Part shown: one piece after another, positions 11,421 to 22,994 of the stretch
How positions within the stretch are numbered: the first letter of the stretch is position 1
Layout: each line of letters opens with the position of its first letter
From: Hirudinaria manillensis
Taxonomy: Eukaryota > Annelida > Clitellata > Hirudinida > Hirudinidae
Reading direction: 5' to 3'
Length of the DNA: 64,000 bases
NCBI GenBank assembly: GCA_034509925.1
Contig: CM067538.1
Coordinates: forward strand, 3,649,001 to 3,713,000
Made by a program: the position numbers and the translations under genes
Notes under the pieces: model-generated
Told to the model about the DNA's origin: nothing
What the model saw: the letters and a program-made list of their open reading frames with translations, nothing else
Databases searched by the model: none

Positions 11421-14400
11421 TTATGATGCAGATGATGATGTGATCAGCTTTTTGATCCTATCAATCTCCACCTGAATATTAAACCTATTCTTCTTCTCTT
11501 CATCAATTTCAGACATTAATTGGAGAAGAGTCTTTTCATGGTCTCTTTTCATCTTATCAAGTTGCTCTTTCAAGTGGTCTACTTCTTTTTGAAGATTTGC
11601 AAACATTTCTGAAGTCACAGAACTTGGCTTTATAGAAGAGCCAGAACGAACATTATTAAAATCTGCCAAGGAATATGTTAATGTTATGGCAAGATAAAAG
11701 GAGGAATAAATTAGAAATGAAATTTTGTTTGACTTGAATAAGAGAATGGCTTAAATTAACAACCTTTCTGTTCCTTTAGTAATGGCTTTGAAGGCAATTC
11801 ATCCCTTCTTGGGATTACAGCAGACTAAAATAATCAGAAAAATGAAACATTATATGCAATAAATATTTGCAAAAATCTATTCAAAACCTTTTGCACAATA
11901 CTGCCAGGATTTACTGTTCGTCCACTTTGTCCCTTAGAAAAATCACCCCCTATGCTTTCTGAAATAACATATATGTAGTTTAATGATAAAACAAAATGAT
12001 CCAGTGTTTTAAATATATTAACATAAATAGTGATGCCAATTGAATTACAAATGGTAGACATTGCCTTGACAGATTCATGTTGAATAATCAAGGAGTTAAT
12101 TTGCTTTATCTACTTGAACAATAATTCTTCATTCCATAGGAATGAAGTGATGAAATACCACAGCTATAATTACTTACTCCATAATATTTAACATTTAAGA
12201 ATTTGTTCATGAACATACCTCTTGTTATGATGATCTAGTTTTGCATGTTAATGTTAATCAAATTACATATTTACAAATGGAATTTAAGTAGTAATTTCTC
12301 CTTGCAGTCATAAAATAAGTCTTGTATCAAAAGTTTAAAAAAAGTTCAGGTAAAACCATTTTAAATATTATCCAAGATGGCCTTACAGACATAAATAATC
12401 AATGAATCAATAATACAATTTTTTCAGGAGCAGCACGACTATTTCACAAGTGATTTGATCACGAACTCTGACAAATTTCAGACTCCCATGATAAAATTTC
12501 ATTAAGCATGAAGCAACCATTTCTCCAAATAAAATTACAATATTTGAAATAGACAATTTATGAAAAAAGTTAAGGATTGTGTTAATAAGCCTATGTTATG
12601 TTTCCTTTCAGATATATTAATAGTGTTGGATCCCTGACATTAATTAATTAAGTTTAGTTAATATTCAGAATCTTTTATCTAGGTTTTCTTTTATTCAGGA
12701 CGTATCTAGCGATTTGAGTCATTAGGTAGTTCCGACAATTGGGACAGCAATTGCAACAGACCAAATCGTCCAGCCGTATTTGCCACTAGTTAATTCCAAT
12801 AAAGATATCCTTACGTTAATTAATTCATCAGACCCCGGGTTACAACAATAGTAATGCTGCCCTATGCAAATTTTTGAATATTTGTAAACTATTGTTTTTA
12901 AATTTCAATACACTTTTCAAAAATACTAATAAAAATTTTTTAAGAGAATGACTACTCTAGTGAAGATACATGAAAATCATTTGGAAGATACAACAATAAA
13001 GAAAATGTTATAGAAACTAACAAAGTTTACGATCTCTGGAGACCAGCAAAATGAGGAAATTATTTAGACAGTCACAAAAGATTTTGACTTTAATACAAAG
13101 CTGGTGATTATTGACTAATTGTAAAATTGACATAATTTGGTAATCCAATTTGGTTTGCAAAAGTGCACCCTAATTTTTTTCAGGCAAAAGCCTAAATTTT
13201 TTTCATCTAAAAGGTCCAGAAAGTTTGGTAATCCTTCCAATCAACATACTAATCTAATTGTGATATACACATTTTATCAATGCTTTACCTGGTTTGATGG
13301 ATTCTTCTGAACTCTGTGGAACTTTGAATGATCCTGTAAGCAAAGTTGCAAACCTTCTTAGCAGAAAAAAATTAATTATTGGCAAATCATCCAACATTTG
13401 TCAACCTAAAGAAAGTCAGAAGGTTATTTTGTAAATTGAAATCTAGAATTACCACTCTACAAATTATAAATCATTTAGCTGAGGTAAAAATATAAAGAAT
13501 CGATTCTGAATTCAAGGGAAAATTCATTCTAAGAACCTACTTTTTAAATCATCTTCATGTTTTGATTTGTTCAAAGGCACAAGAGCAGAATGGGCTCCTA
13601 TTTTAGGCTTGGTGTCAGGCTCAGGAGGTGGACGTTTTTGGGCTTTCTACATTTTAACCATTTAAATTAAAACACATCCAGCTTTACATAAATTTAACTC
13701 ACCTCTTCCGAAGGCAGCAGTTCGACAAAGTTGTCAGGAAAGACCCCAACCTTTCCATTGAGATCACCCTTCCACCAGCCCACATCCTCTAAGTTCTGGT
13801 CAAGCACAATAATAATATCTCCAACATTCAAGTACAGTTCATCTGGGTTCTCAGCCTTGTATTCATAGATTACTTTTGCTCTCAAGACTGGATTGGAAAC
13901 ATTTTAAATTTTATACTTTAAAAGCCCACATTATTTATCCAATTGTACCTGACTTGTCTTTTTCAGGATCAGCAGGAGACTTTTTACCCTATCATAAAGA
14001 ATGATATTGTTGCTCTTATTCAAAAATTGATATAGAAAAAGTTGAAAAAAGACTTTTGAAGGAGGCATCACAGCCTGCTTGTCTCTTGGTGGGGAAACAG
14101 GATTTACTGGTCGAAGAACTATTTGCCCACTCTCGAAGATATTAGGACCAAATCCTACACCGACTATCTTCCTGCCTTTTATCTCAGGAACCTCACTTAG
14201 TTCTGATTATGGATTAAAAAAATGTATTAAAACTATTACTTGTTTGTAATTACAGTGCATAGCTAACAACCATCTTTGTCAAAAAGCTCCACAAAATTGG
14301 AAGGAAACATTCCTATTCGTCCACTCAAATTTCCTTCCCACCAACCAGGTTCATCCTATAAGGAAATAATCACTTAAATCTATAGTTTAATATCTATAGA

Positions 14401-15108
14401 AAGCAAGTTGTAGTGGGAATATTTTTAAATGCATGCAGAAAAGAAAAAAAACATAATGTAATTATGATAACCTGCTTAAGGACTTCTATAGTCTGCCCAA
14501 CTTCCAAGGCCAACTCATCATCGTTTTGTGGATTGTATGCATAAATGACTTTAGCCTTCTTTGTGCCTTTTTTGGGAACTATGAAATGTACAAAGATAAT
14601 ATAATTCCAGAAATGTTCTAAATGTGTTTATATACCAGAAAATGATGGAGGATTAGTAATAACGTTGGCTAATTTGTGTTTTATTTCATTCAAGCCACCA
14701 GCATTTCTCTTTTGTGGAAGATCAGCCTGCTTTTCCTTTTTGATTTCCTGAGACATTGACTACCAGCTTTTTATACATTAATGCATACACATAACATCTA
14801 CTTACCTTCACAAAATTGTCAGGAAACACTCCTTTTACTCCATTAAGTATTCCTTCACACCAACCCTCCTGAACTCGAATAACTTCAGTTATGATGTCAC
14901 CAACCTTCAAATTTAACTCGTCAGGTTCTTGCGCCAAATATTCGTATTCAACTAACACCTCCACTGCAATAAATTAATATTTGTTAAAAATCAAAAACCT
15001 AAATTAAGATCTTATTTAATCAGGATATGTCTTATAATGGCCTTAATGAGATACTTTAATGTGCTCTAATCAATAATCATATCTTTGGTTAAAACTAAGC
15101 CACCTACT
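11421..15108 (-). CDS. cindr: CIN85/CD2AP-type adaptor with three SH3 domains (cindr homologue)
   Basis: Scaffold protein of the CIN85/CD2AP family, which links Cbl, endocytic and actin-capping proteins at the membrane. Coding exons on the minus strand: 15108 (A only)+14963-14806, 14747-14636, 14578-14472, 14355-14271, 14202-14072, 13988-13949, 13887-13703, 13646-13541, 13333-13289, 11958-11888, 11824-11764, 11662-11421. All phases agree and give 447 aa. Domains: SH3-A (about 1-53, [15 protein letters not shown] and GVFPDNFVK), SH3-B (about 97-150, [15 protein letters not shown]), SH3-C (about 214-268, [16 protein letters not shown]), proline/basic linker segments, and a C-terminal coiled coil (about 390-440, [20 protein letters not shown]) matching the CIN85 tail. 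The GVGFGPNIF segment is also family-specific. The start ATG is split by an intron. The end of the fifth coding exon (14072) is the least certain junction. A solo LTR sits in the 13288-11959 intron. Confidence 0.9.
12624..12847 (+). repeat. Solo LTR in a cindr intron, with ATAG target duplication
   Basis: Begins TGTTGGATCCCTGACA and ends ACCCCGGGTTACAACA. It is flanked by ATAG on both sides (12620-12623 and 12848-12851). It has the same terminal sequences as the LTRs at 26123 and 63266 and a middle like the LTRs of the gypsy element at 54217-56905. No internal region, so it is a solo LTR. Confidence 0.8.
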
Positions 15109-15469
15109 TCAAAAATTGGAATAAACCTTCCTTTCGAGGAATGAGTAAATGCATCCACCCTCCGGGAACTAATGCACAGACTCGATAACAATAATCGGTA
15201 AACCACAACACTACCTTTGCAAATGATTTAATTCTTGAAATAAATTAATTCAAAAATACAAAAAATTATCTTGCTCAAATTAATAGTAATATAATTACTC
15301 AGAGGTTGCACAAATATTCTTAATAACTACTAAGCCAGTAAACGTTTATATATTTATATTTTTATCTGCATAGGTTCAATTAAAATAGCCTATTTTCTAA
15401 AAATAGTAATAATTATATTTTCAGATTAAATACTAGACTTTTAATCAGTACTGTTTTCAAATATCGGTA

Positions 15470-15665
15470 TGGGGGAGTGGGACTATGCGCACCATGGGTT
15501 AAAAGCACCATAAGATCTGTAGGAGAGCAATTAAAATTTTAATGTAAATTCAACAACCCAGCTTGTATGGAATTTTTTTTTGTATCTAACCAACTTTTTG
15601 CTTTATCCACGACAGACGTGTTTTTTGTTTTCGGCGGTGAAAGTAATTTTTAGTGCGTTAACTTC
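15470..15665 (+). repeat. Unclassified interspersed repeat, copy 1
   Basis: Shares an ordered set of segments with 21377-21582: GGGGAG, an A/T-rich GCACCA block, AAAATTTTAATGTAAATTCAAC, TTTATCCACG, and a GTGAAA block. Same orientation in both. Its GGGG-rich start looks like the end of a DNA transposon, but no coding part or target duplication was identified. Confidence 0.5.
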
Positions 15666-15945
15666 TTTGACTGAGCCAACTTTATCTTTATATTCGGAAT
15701 TTATTTTTAGGTCAGTTAGTGCAAGAAATTGATAAGTCACTTAATTTTAAAATTCATCTTGTTGTTTTATTAAAGATCGAGGAGATTTTTCATCAAGAAG
15801 TCAAGTGGTGGTTGCGGGGATGAATGCACCATTTTAATAGAAATGGTTGAAGTAATCTGCATCAAACTCCTTTCAGTTGGATTACGAGCGTTTTTAGAAC
15901 AAATTTTTGGTACGATCGCATATTTGTTTTGATTAATGTTTTTAA

Positions 15946-16005
15946 TTAACCCTTCGATGCCCAAGTCAGGGGGGTTCAATCGTAACCCAACGTTTGTGTT
16001 TTTTT
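15946..16005 (+). repeat. PiggyBac-like terminus
   Basis: TTAA followed by CCCTTCGATGCCCAAGTC. It closely resembles 39270-39340 (TTAACCCTTGGATGCCCAAG). TTAA plus CCC-rich ends are typical of piggyBac elements. Only one end is recognisable. Confidence 0.4.
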
Positions 16006-16019
16006 TTTTTAAATCTGGA

Positions 16020-17135
16020 GTCTGTTTTTAAAATTTTGTCGTGAATTTTGTTTGTTATTTATCTTCAACATATCTGTTACAATGTCGTGTAAATATTTTT
16101 GGCAAAAGTGGTGGATGCGCTGCCAGTGTAGCTCATGGTCGCATTTCCTCTTATTGAAGATGAGCTTGGCTTGGCTCGTGTTGATGACTCTCTGCAGCTG
16201 ATCTAGGTGACAGGAAGAGAAACCCACAAGTATAGAATTGCCATAATCGATCCTGGGGAGAGGATCAGGGCCGTGACGATGTTCTTCCTGACCTCGAAGG
16301 AGAGAGGAGTAGCAATGCTGCGAATTTCCCTGAGGGACGCGCAGCAGGATCGAGAGATGTTAATGTGGGTGCTCAAGGAGCAGTCTGAGTTTAACCAGAT
16401 CCCCAGGTTGTGGACGGAATGAGCGGATGGATCAGATCCGAACAGATGGAGACCGAGATGGAAGGGAAGTCGAGGCACGTCTGGGCGAGGAAGCCCACTG
16501 GACCTCGGTTTTGTTGCTTTTCAGTTGCCGGCTTCTGAACATCCAGTCGCTATTGACTCTCGCTCAACGGGACATCCTGGAAGAGAAGAGGGAGCCTCGT
16601 TATGGTCTGGTTTGCAGTGACCATAGACTTGTGTGCCGTCGGCGAGTTGACCATGACCCACGCAGAAGGAGAGATCGGCAAGGTGAGACCGGAGCCATTC
16701 AAGGACGTAGTCCGCGAAGCCCTAAAGATTGCTCAAGTCGTTGGAGGAAGATGTCGTGATCGACAGTATTGAAGGCGGCTGAAAGGTCGAGGAGGACGAG
16801 CAGCGACACCTCACCGGCCGGTCCGGGAAGACCCGAAGTACGGTGGTTTCAATGGAGTAGTGTTGACGATAGGCAGGGAAGAGTTTGTGGTGATCCGTGA
16901 CCCTGGGGAGCACCAGACGCTCCAAGATTTTTGAAAAAACGGAGAGATTGGAGATGGGCCGATAGGAACTGACATCGTCAGGGTCGAGGATGGGTTTTTT
17001 AGGCAGAGGGGCGATGTATCAGCCTTTAAAAGGATTATGGAATTTGCCGACGGTGATGGAGACTATTGTTGAGAACGACGCGGCCCGGACTTTCTCGATC
17101 TCGGATATGAAATGGTGAAGAAATCTCTCATTGGA
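16020..17135 (-). mobile_element. CR1/L2-type LINE fragment
   Basis: Minus-strand remains of a non-LTR reverse transcriptase. The 3' part reads SCHLDQLQRVINTSQAKLIF (16009-16227). Further upstream are LGIWLNSDCSLSTHI (16203-16478) and ERLVLPRVTDHHKLFPAYRQ (16722-16925). These match, segment by segment, the plus-strand copy at 33780-35605. The frame is broken in many places. It is 5' truncated, so it lacks the endonuclease part. Confidence 0.75.
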
Positions 17136-17159
17136 GGAGAAGGGTTAGAAAAATATGGA

Positions 17160-17836
17160 TATCCGCAAATTCAAAGTTTAATAGTCACAAAACAGTTTTA
17201 ATGTTATGTTAGATTTCAGCACGAGGGAGTTAAAATCAAAAGCTGACTTTCGACCGAGGGGAAATGGTTCTATGGATTCCCTTTAACATTGGTACGATGA
17301 AATTCCATAGTCCGAAATATGACCTGGTGACAGAATATGACATGACATAACATAAAGGGGTAAAAATGGCCTAAAATAGTGTAACATACTTTATGGACTT
17401 TAGATCAGATCATCGATTGTCTGTCGACCAAGAACTCTTGGTTCGATCAGCCTTATTAATTTCTTACTGTACTGGTCTGGAAAACAAAATTTGATCAGCG
17501 TACAATGCCGAATTGTGTATCAAATTTTATTTCGTAAATCTTTTATGTCCTAACAAAAGTTTTCTCTTGCACCCGATTCTTTGCATTGAAAAGTTTTTGC
17601 ATATTTTCTTATTGCAAAACCGAGCTGCATTTTATTAAATTTTCTACAATAAACTTTTTAAAATATTTTATTTTTAAACAGTTTGGTGGTCTTCATCGGA
17701 AGCTATGTCTACATAAACTAAACAGTTGTCAACAATTTCCAAGTATCGCTGCGTCGCCTTCCACGTGAAATATAATCATTTTGCGGATCTTACGTTGATT
17801 AAGCTAGATTTAGCCTGGTATTGAGGCTTTAGTGTC
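17160..17836. other. Upstream region of the PPM1G-like gene
   Basis: Contains the presumed promoter and 5' UTR of the gene starting at 17837. A CACGTG E-box lies at 17762-17767, about 70 bases before the ATG. No TATA box or other element stands out. Confidence 0.35.
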
Positions 17837-20196
17837 ATGGGTTCATATTTAAGCGTTCCAGTGCGCGATAAGTTATCTGATGAATATGATGGCAAAATTT
17901 CTTATGGAGCGTCATCGATGCAAGGTTGGCGTTCAAGTCAAGAGGTGATAATACGTTTAGTTTATGTTTGCTAACAAAAAGCTTGAGTTGTTTGGTTCTT
18001 GCTAGTTTAATTTTATTGAAAATAAAGACTGTGTTAAAGTTTAACCTGCTCAAAGTAAAGTTAGGCTTTTTAAAGTTTGACAGTTTTGCTGGTTTCTTAT
18101 TAACTTTGCGTTGCTTGGCATTTCTTCAAGTTCAGAAATTAAAGTGCTTATATTTTAATTCTTTGTTTAAGGATGCCCATAACTGCCAAGTTGATTTTGA
18201 CCCTGAGACTGAAACTTCATTATTTGCTGTCTATGATGGACATGGGGGTATGTCTCAATTAGCTCACCAATTTCTTAAGCAAGACTGATGTTTCAAATCA
18301 TTCAGGAGCTGAAGTTGCTGTTTACACTTCAAAGTATTTTCCTGACTTTCTAAAGAATTTATCTTCTTATAAGACTGGGGATCTTCCAAAGGCATTGGAA
18401 GAGGCTTTTATTGGCTTTGATGCAACACTTGTTGAAGAATCTGTTGTGAGGCAACTAAGAGATATTGCAGGCATAGAGGCAAATGATGATTTGGAAGAAG
18501 AGGAAGAAGGTCTGTTACTAAATGAAAGACATTATGGAGTAACAATGTACTGACTTTAACTTTGTAGTTAAGAATGAAGCTGCCTTGCTCAAAGAAGAAG
18601 CAACAATGCCTATTGAGAAATTGATGCAAAGATATAAAGGTCTAAAAACTAATCATTCCACAGGTCTTCCAATGAAGAATCAAGACTCTGAAAAGGATTC
18701 AAAAATTATTAGTGAGGAGGTGGGAACTGGTTGACTGCTCTTATATGTGTCATAGTATTTATATAGAAAGATATTTTAGTCAGGTGATATTAAAATTAAT
18801 GGATTCCATGAAGATGAGGAACATAGTACCGATAACATGAAAACCGGCGAGAATGGTGAAACATCTACAAGATGTGATTTATCTGATCAAGTTGACAAGC
18901 CTGTGAGTCTTATTATGGTTTAAGCCAAATTAGATTATGTATTTTTACCATTGGCATCATCAGGACATGGAGCCACATTGCTCTAAAGTAACTGATGAAG
19001 GGGAGGAAGATGATTCAGATGAGGATGATGAAGACTCAGATGATGACAAATGGAATTCTGACGACAATGATAGGTTTTTTATCATAAATATTTAATTTGG
19101 TAATTATTTTATGCCTATTTTAATTTTTTTGACTTTAGTGATGATGATGATGAAGAGGAGGAAGAAGAGGACAGTGAATTTGCAGCTTTCAGTCTATCTA
19201 AATTCTTCAAAAGCAATGAAGAGGATGAATTCGAACCATTAGGATTTGGAGAAACAGTTAGTTCAATCCTAATAAAAGCTAAAGCTTTTGTAAGAATTAA
19301 ATGACTGATAATTTGACAGCCCGGTGCAGACAGTGGATGTACAGCAGTGGTGGCTCTTTTGAGAGGACATGATCTTTATGTTGCCAATGCAGGTGATTCA
19401 AGATGTGTGGTATGCAGGGAGCAAACTGCAATTGATATGTCAATAGATCATAAGCCTGAAGATGAAATAGAAAAAAACAGAATTCATAAGGCTGGAGGGA
19501 AAATAACTGCAGATGGAAGGGTGAATGGAGGTCTTAACCTGTCACGAGCCATAGGTTAGAAACTTAACAGCTTTTGCCCAGACCCCACACTTTAGTAATT
19601 TTATGCTAAATGTCAATTTGTTATTAGGTGATCATGCTTATAAAAGGAACACCAAACTTGAATTAAAAGACCAAATGATCACATCTTTGCCAGACATCAG
19701 ACACATTTCTTTACAGAAAAATGATAAGTTTATGGTCTTGGCCTGTGATGGTATATGGTTAGTTGAAAAAGAAATATTCTAATATTATAACATCTATCTC
19801 CAAATTGTCTCGCTGAAATTTAATTTCAGGAATGTATTAAGTAGTCAGGAGGTAGTTGATTTCATTTTGAAAAGGATTGAAACAGGTGAATCCAGACTTT
19901 CACAAATATGCGAAGAGGTAATTTGGCAAAGAGAATTAATTTGGCAAATAGCATTATGGTTACTTGTTTATTTTGCCTTATAGCTTTTTGAGACCTGCCT
20001 AGCACCAGATACCTCAGGGGATGGAACAGGGTGTGACAACATGACGTGCATCATTATCAAGTTTCCTTCCATAGGAAATGGAGCTGAAACCATCATTGAA
20101 GACAAAAGTTCTAAGAGACAGAGAAGTGAGGATGATTCTGGAGATGAGCTCCTAATCAAGCGAAGTCGGAATGATCAAGAAGATAGCAATTCATGA
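17837..20196 (+). CDS. PPM1G: PP2C-family Ser/Thr phosphatase, PPM1G type
   Basis: Metal-dependent nuclear phosphatase of the PPM1G (PP2C-gamma) type, linked in animals to splicing factors and histone exchange. Exons: 17837-17944, 18172-18247, 18306-18509, 18568-18719, 18780-18902, 18964-19073, 19139-19256, 19320-19554, 19628-19757, 19830-19917, 19984-20196. Phases agree and give 518 aa. It starts MGSYLSVPV (human MGAYLSQP), a likely N-myristoylation glycine. Metal-binding motifs: EDAHN at the exon 1/2 junction, VYDGHGG (Asp58), ADSGCTA, NAGDSR, and GDGTGCDN near the end. The acidic Asp/Glu-rich insert (about residues 220-297) splits the catalytic domain, the hallmark of PPM1G among PP2Cs. 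The C-terminus is basic (KRSR). Very short introns, about 55-230 bases. Convergent with SPCS1, 386 bases between stops. Confidence 0.94.
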
Positions 20197-20582
20197 ATAT
20201 GACAAAACCTGTGGACCGATAAACTTTTGCATCAGATTGTCTGTTTCCACTTGACTTGTTGTTGAACCGATTTGGTAAAAAAAGTTCAAGATCCCCTAAA
20301 TTACATTGAGTTATTCATGGTTGAGAAATGGGCTTGATTCACGGTTTTTAAATTTGCATGTTGGAGCGATGTTCACTTAAGGTGTAAGAATTGACAACAC
20401 TCTTGGAGGGGCTTACTAATATGTTAAATGCTGGTTACAAGTGAAAAATCATGAAAATGCTACACCAGACCAGATTTAAGATTTTTATTTCATGTAAACT
20501 CCTCATAATATTTTCACAAATCAAAATCATGACTCAAACCAGAATAATATGATCATTCAAAGCATGTGACTTGTGCTTCAAT

Positions 20583-21165
20583 CTAGTTATTCTTCTTTTT
20601 TTTCTTTGCTTTAGTGTTAGAGGATTTTAGTTCGTGGTCTGCTTCAGTTTCTAAGGTGGAAGCTGGTTGCCAGTTGAGAGGATGCTTACGATAGATAGGC
20701 CATGGTGGCAAGGTTAACTAATGCAAAATGATTACCTGTTTGAGTACATTTACAGAAATATAGAAAAACCCAGCCAAAACTCACCAGACAAGATGTTACG
20801 AATCCAGCAACAACAATATAAAACGTCTGGGAGAATTGTTGACATACGTAACCCCAAACGAACCCAACGACCTTTAAAAAATCTTCATCAAAATTTGAAA
20901 ATGTCCAATTACAAAGTAAACTTACGCTAAACAAAACTACTATGACTTGAAAGAATAATTCAGCTTTCTTCTGACCCTCAAAATCCTGAAAAATAAGTAA
21001 TATCAATACCTAAGTTCTAAAGCAAATAACATGGTGTTTTACGAACTGACAACAACATGGAACAAATGACTGCCATACAAATTTGAGAATTGTTACCATA
21101 TGATGTGAAATCTTTTTCAAGTAACTTGGAATTAGCTTTTCTAAACACTCTCCGAATTTATCCAT
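20583..21165 (-). CDS. SPCS1: Signal peptidase complex subunit 1 (SPCS1/SPC12)
   Basis: Small ER membrane subunit of the signal peptidase complex. Exons on the minus strand: 21165-21097, 20985-20926, 20871-20785, 20717-20583, all joined in phase 0, giving 116 aa. Key matches to the family: DFEGQKKAELFFQVIVV, GFVWGYVCQQFSQTFYIVVA, then SCLLTLPPWPIYRKHPLNW across the last junction, and a Lys-rich tail. Two membrane segments are visible (about residues 34-53 and 59-78). The N-terminal 23 residues (MDKFGECLEKLIPSYLKKIS) are encoded by their own exon and are less conserved, so the start is the weaker part. The ATG at 21165 is the nearest in-frame one with a good donor after it. AATAAA on the minus strand lies at 20484-20489. 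Confidence 0.92.
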
Positions 21166-21376
21166 TGTTATACCGAAACACGACAAAAAACAAACCGAAA
21201 ACGGCAACGTCAGCACTAGCTGCCGGCAATGGTGAGGGAGGGGTAGACAGATTGAAATGTGATCTAAAGGACTAATTTTTAAATAAAAATAGCAAAAATT
21301 ATATTTTTCAAATTTAAATAAGCATATTAATACCGATAATTTGATGCTCTTAATAACTTTTTAGGAGAATCTCAGA

Positions 21377-21582
21377 GGTAGGGGAGACCGGGGATATAAG
21401 CACCACGGATTAAAATCACCATTGGATATGTGCGAGAGCAATAAAATTTTAATGTAAATTCAACTTACTCAACTTGTAGGCAATATTTTTGTGTCTAATC
21501 AAGCTCATCTTTTTCAACAAATTTTTTCCTTTATCCACGGCAGTGAAAAGTGATATTTTTGTGTGTTACCCAACAAACACAT
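21377..21582 (+). repeat. Unclassified interspersed repeat, copy 2
   Basis: Second copy of the repeat at 15470-15665: GGGGAGACCGGGGATATAAG, then CACCACGGATTAAAA, AAAATTTTAATGTAAATTCAAC, TTTATCCACGGCAGTGAAAA. The copies differ by substitutions and small indels, so they are not recent. Confidence 0.5.
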
Positions 21583-21749
21583 CTTGGGAGGCCCGCGAGG
21601 GCTGAAGATGGGTTGCGCGTCTTGCCCACATCAGCTAAGCAATTTTGATGTTATTTAGTTCGAAAATTCTCGCTAAATCAGTTGTTGGTTCAGGCGATGT
21701 TATTTAGCGTGGATGTGCTCGCTAATTATATCCCCTTTTATACATAACC

Positions 21750-22270
21750 TTTGGAGTCAAATCTCGCTTCTATGCTGCCCTTGCTATTATGCCACTTTTT
21801 CTCGGTCCCGACAAAATTCAATACAAAATAGATTTACTCCAAACTCAAAGCTACTATGCCACCAAGGTTCAGACAATGTTTATCTAACCCGAGAAGTTGA
21901 GGACATATTTCCAGTCGGGGTGGGGGGGGGAGTAATTAAGAGACGTTACATTATATTTTTAAGATTTGATCAGGTTAACACTTTCCTAGAACTTGTTGAT
22001 GAGGGATGATTAAGGAAGGTGATGGAATATTATTGGTGGAATGGGCAAAGTTGACTGCGTGTGTAAATAGGAATGAGAGTGAATGTCGAAATTTTATGTG
22101 AGAATTGGCAAATATCAGCTGGGAAAAGCAAGTGAATGGTTGGTTTGACAATTTCAAGAAGCGACATCATGTTCAAGACAGTGCAGGGTGAAGCTGAAGC
22201 CGTGGTTGCAAGTCTGGTGTGATTCAAGCATGCCTTCGGATAGACAACGAGATCTGCAAAAAGGAGAAGC
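21750..22270 (+). mobile_element. Pogo/Tigger-like DNA transposon fragment 1
   Basis: The left part (GTCAAATCTCGCTTCTATG, then TCGGTCCCGACAAAATTCAA) matches the terminal repeat of the complete MITE at 53588. The right part (around 22130-22230) matches the CENP-B/jerky-like coding remains in fragment 2 (25795-26960). Internally rearranged and non-coding. Confidence 0.6.
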
Positions 22271-22549
22271 GGCAGCCAACGAATAATAATATAATGGCTA
22301 ACTTGAGAAATAGATCAAGATCAGTAAAGCTTTTAAGTAATCCTTAACTTGTCAAATAACAGTTTTATAGTCAAAGGAGAGTCATCATTAATACAAGGCT
22401 TTCGTGTCATAAATAGACACATTCCATAATTTTTAATTTAACATGGACAAGTCTGTAATGATAATAAAAAACTTTTAATAGAGATATAATTCCATTGTGA
22501 AAGCAAAATTTGTTTTTAAAACATTGAAGATTATTCCCAACTCTTCTTC

Positions 22550-22990
22550 TTATGTTAAAAATGCACTTGTGGACATACTCGGGTCCATGTTCCTTCTTCT
22601 CAAGTTTAAGCAAAGATATCCAACAAATGTTTGATTGAATATGATTGCCACTATGGTTACGGTGAAGATTATGAACGCTATGCCACTGTAAAGCCACACA
22701 TTCATTTCTTCATGTACTGAAATCACTGGAAATATAATTTTTTTCAATGATTATTTGTTTCAAATAACAAATATTATCATTACTTAAGTTACAGCCATAT
22801 AAACACAATATGTATCACTCAGAATTTCAAGCTTATATTCATATTTTGTAGATGCCATTTAGTTGCCAACAATTTATAAAAACTTGTGTAAACCTTCTTG
22901 TGCTGTCACTGAGTTCAGATAAAACCAAATGAGACATTGTGTGGCAACTATAACCTTTACACACAGACCGGCAATCGTACGTCTACACAT
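22550..22990 (-). CDS. Small type I membrane protein, unrecognised (90 aa)
   Basis: Two exons on the minus strand, 22990-22894 and 22725-22550, joined in phase 1 (GAAG|GTTTAC to TTCCAG|TGATTT). The product has a hydrophobic N-terminus (MCRRTIAGLCVKVIVATQCL...) ending SVTAQ, which looks like a cleavable signal peptide of about 30 residues. A short acidic/neutral lumenal segment (ISVHEEMN) follows, then one membrane helix (about residues 42-65) and a cytoplasmic tail starting LCLNLRRRN with a Ser/Thr-rich end. The positive-inside rule and the signal peptide agree on type I topology. I do not recognise the family. Support is the clean splice phase and sensible topology, not homology; a chance model cannot be excluded. 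Confidence 0.55.
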
Positions 22991-22994
22991 AGCG

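Noticed and set aside
16427-16759. 110-codon plus-strand frame
   Set aside because: Complement of the minus-strand LINE reverse transcriptase.
17926-18171. Reading frame extending the PPM1G DAHNC exon upstream
   Set aside because: It is intron sequence read through into exon 2. The MGSYLSVP start with donor GAG|GTGATA at 17944 fits the family N-terminus and phase.
18654-18664. Short intron inside PPM1G exon 4 (GTCTAAAAAC ... CCACAG)
   Set aside because: Only 24 bases long, and the sequence reads through in frame, so it is treated as coding.
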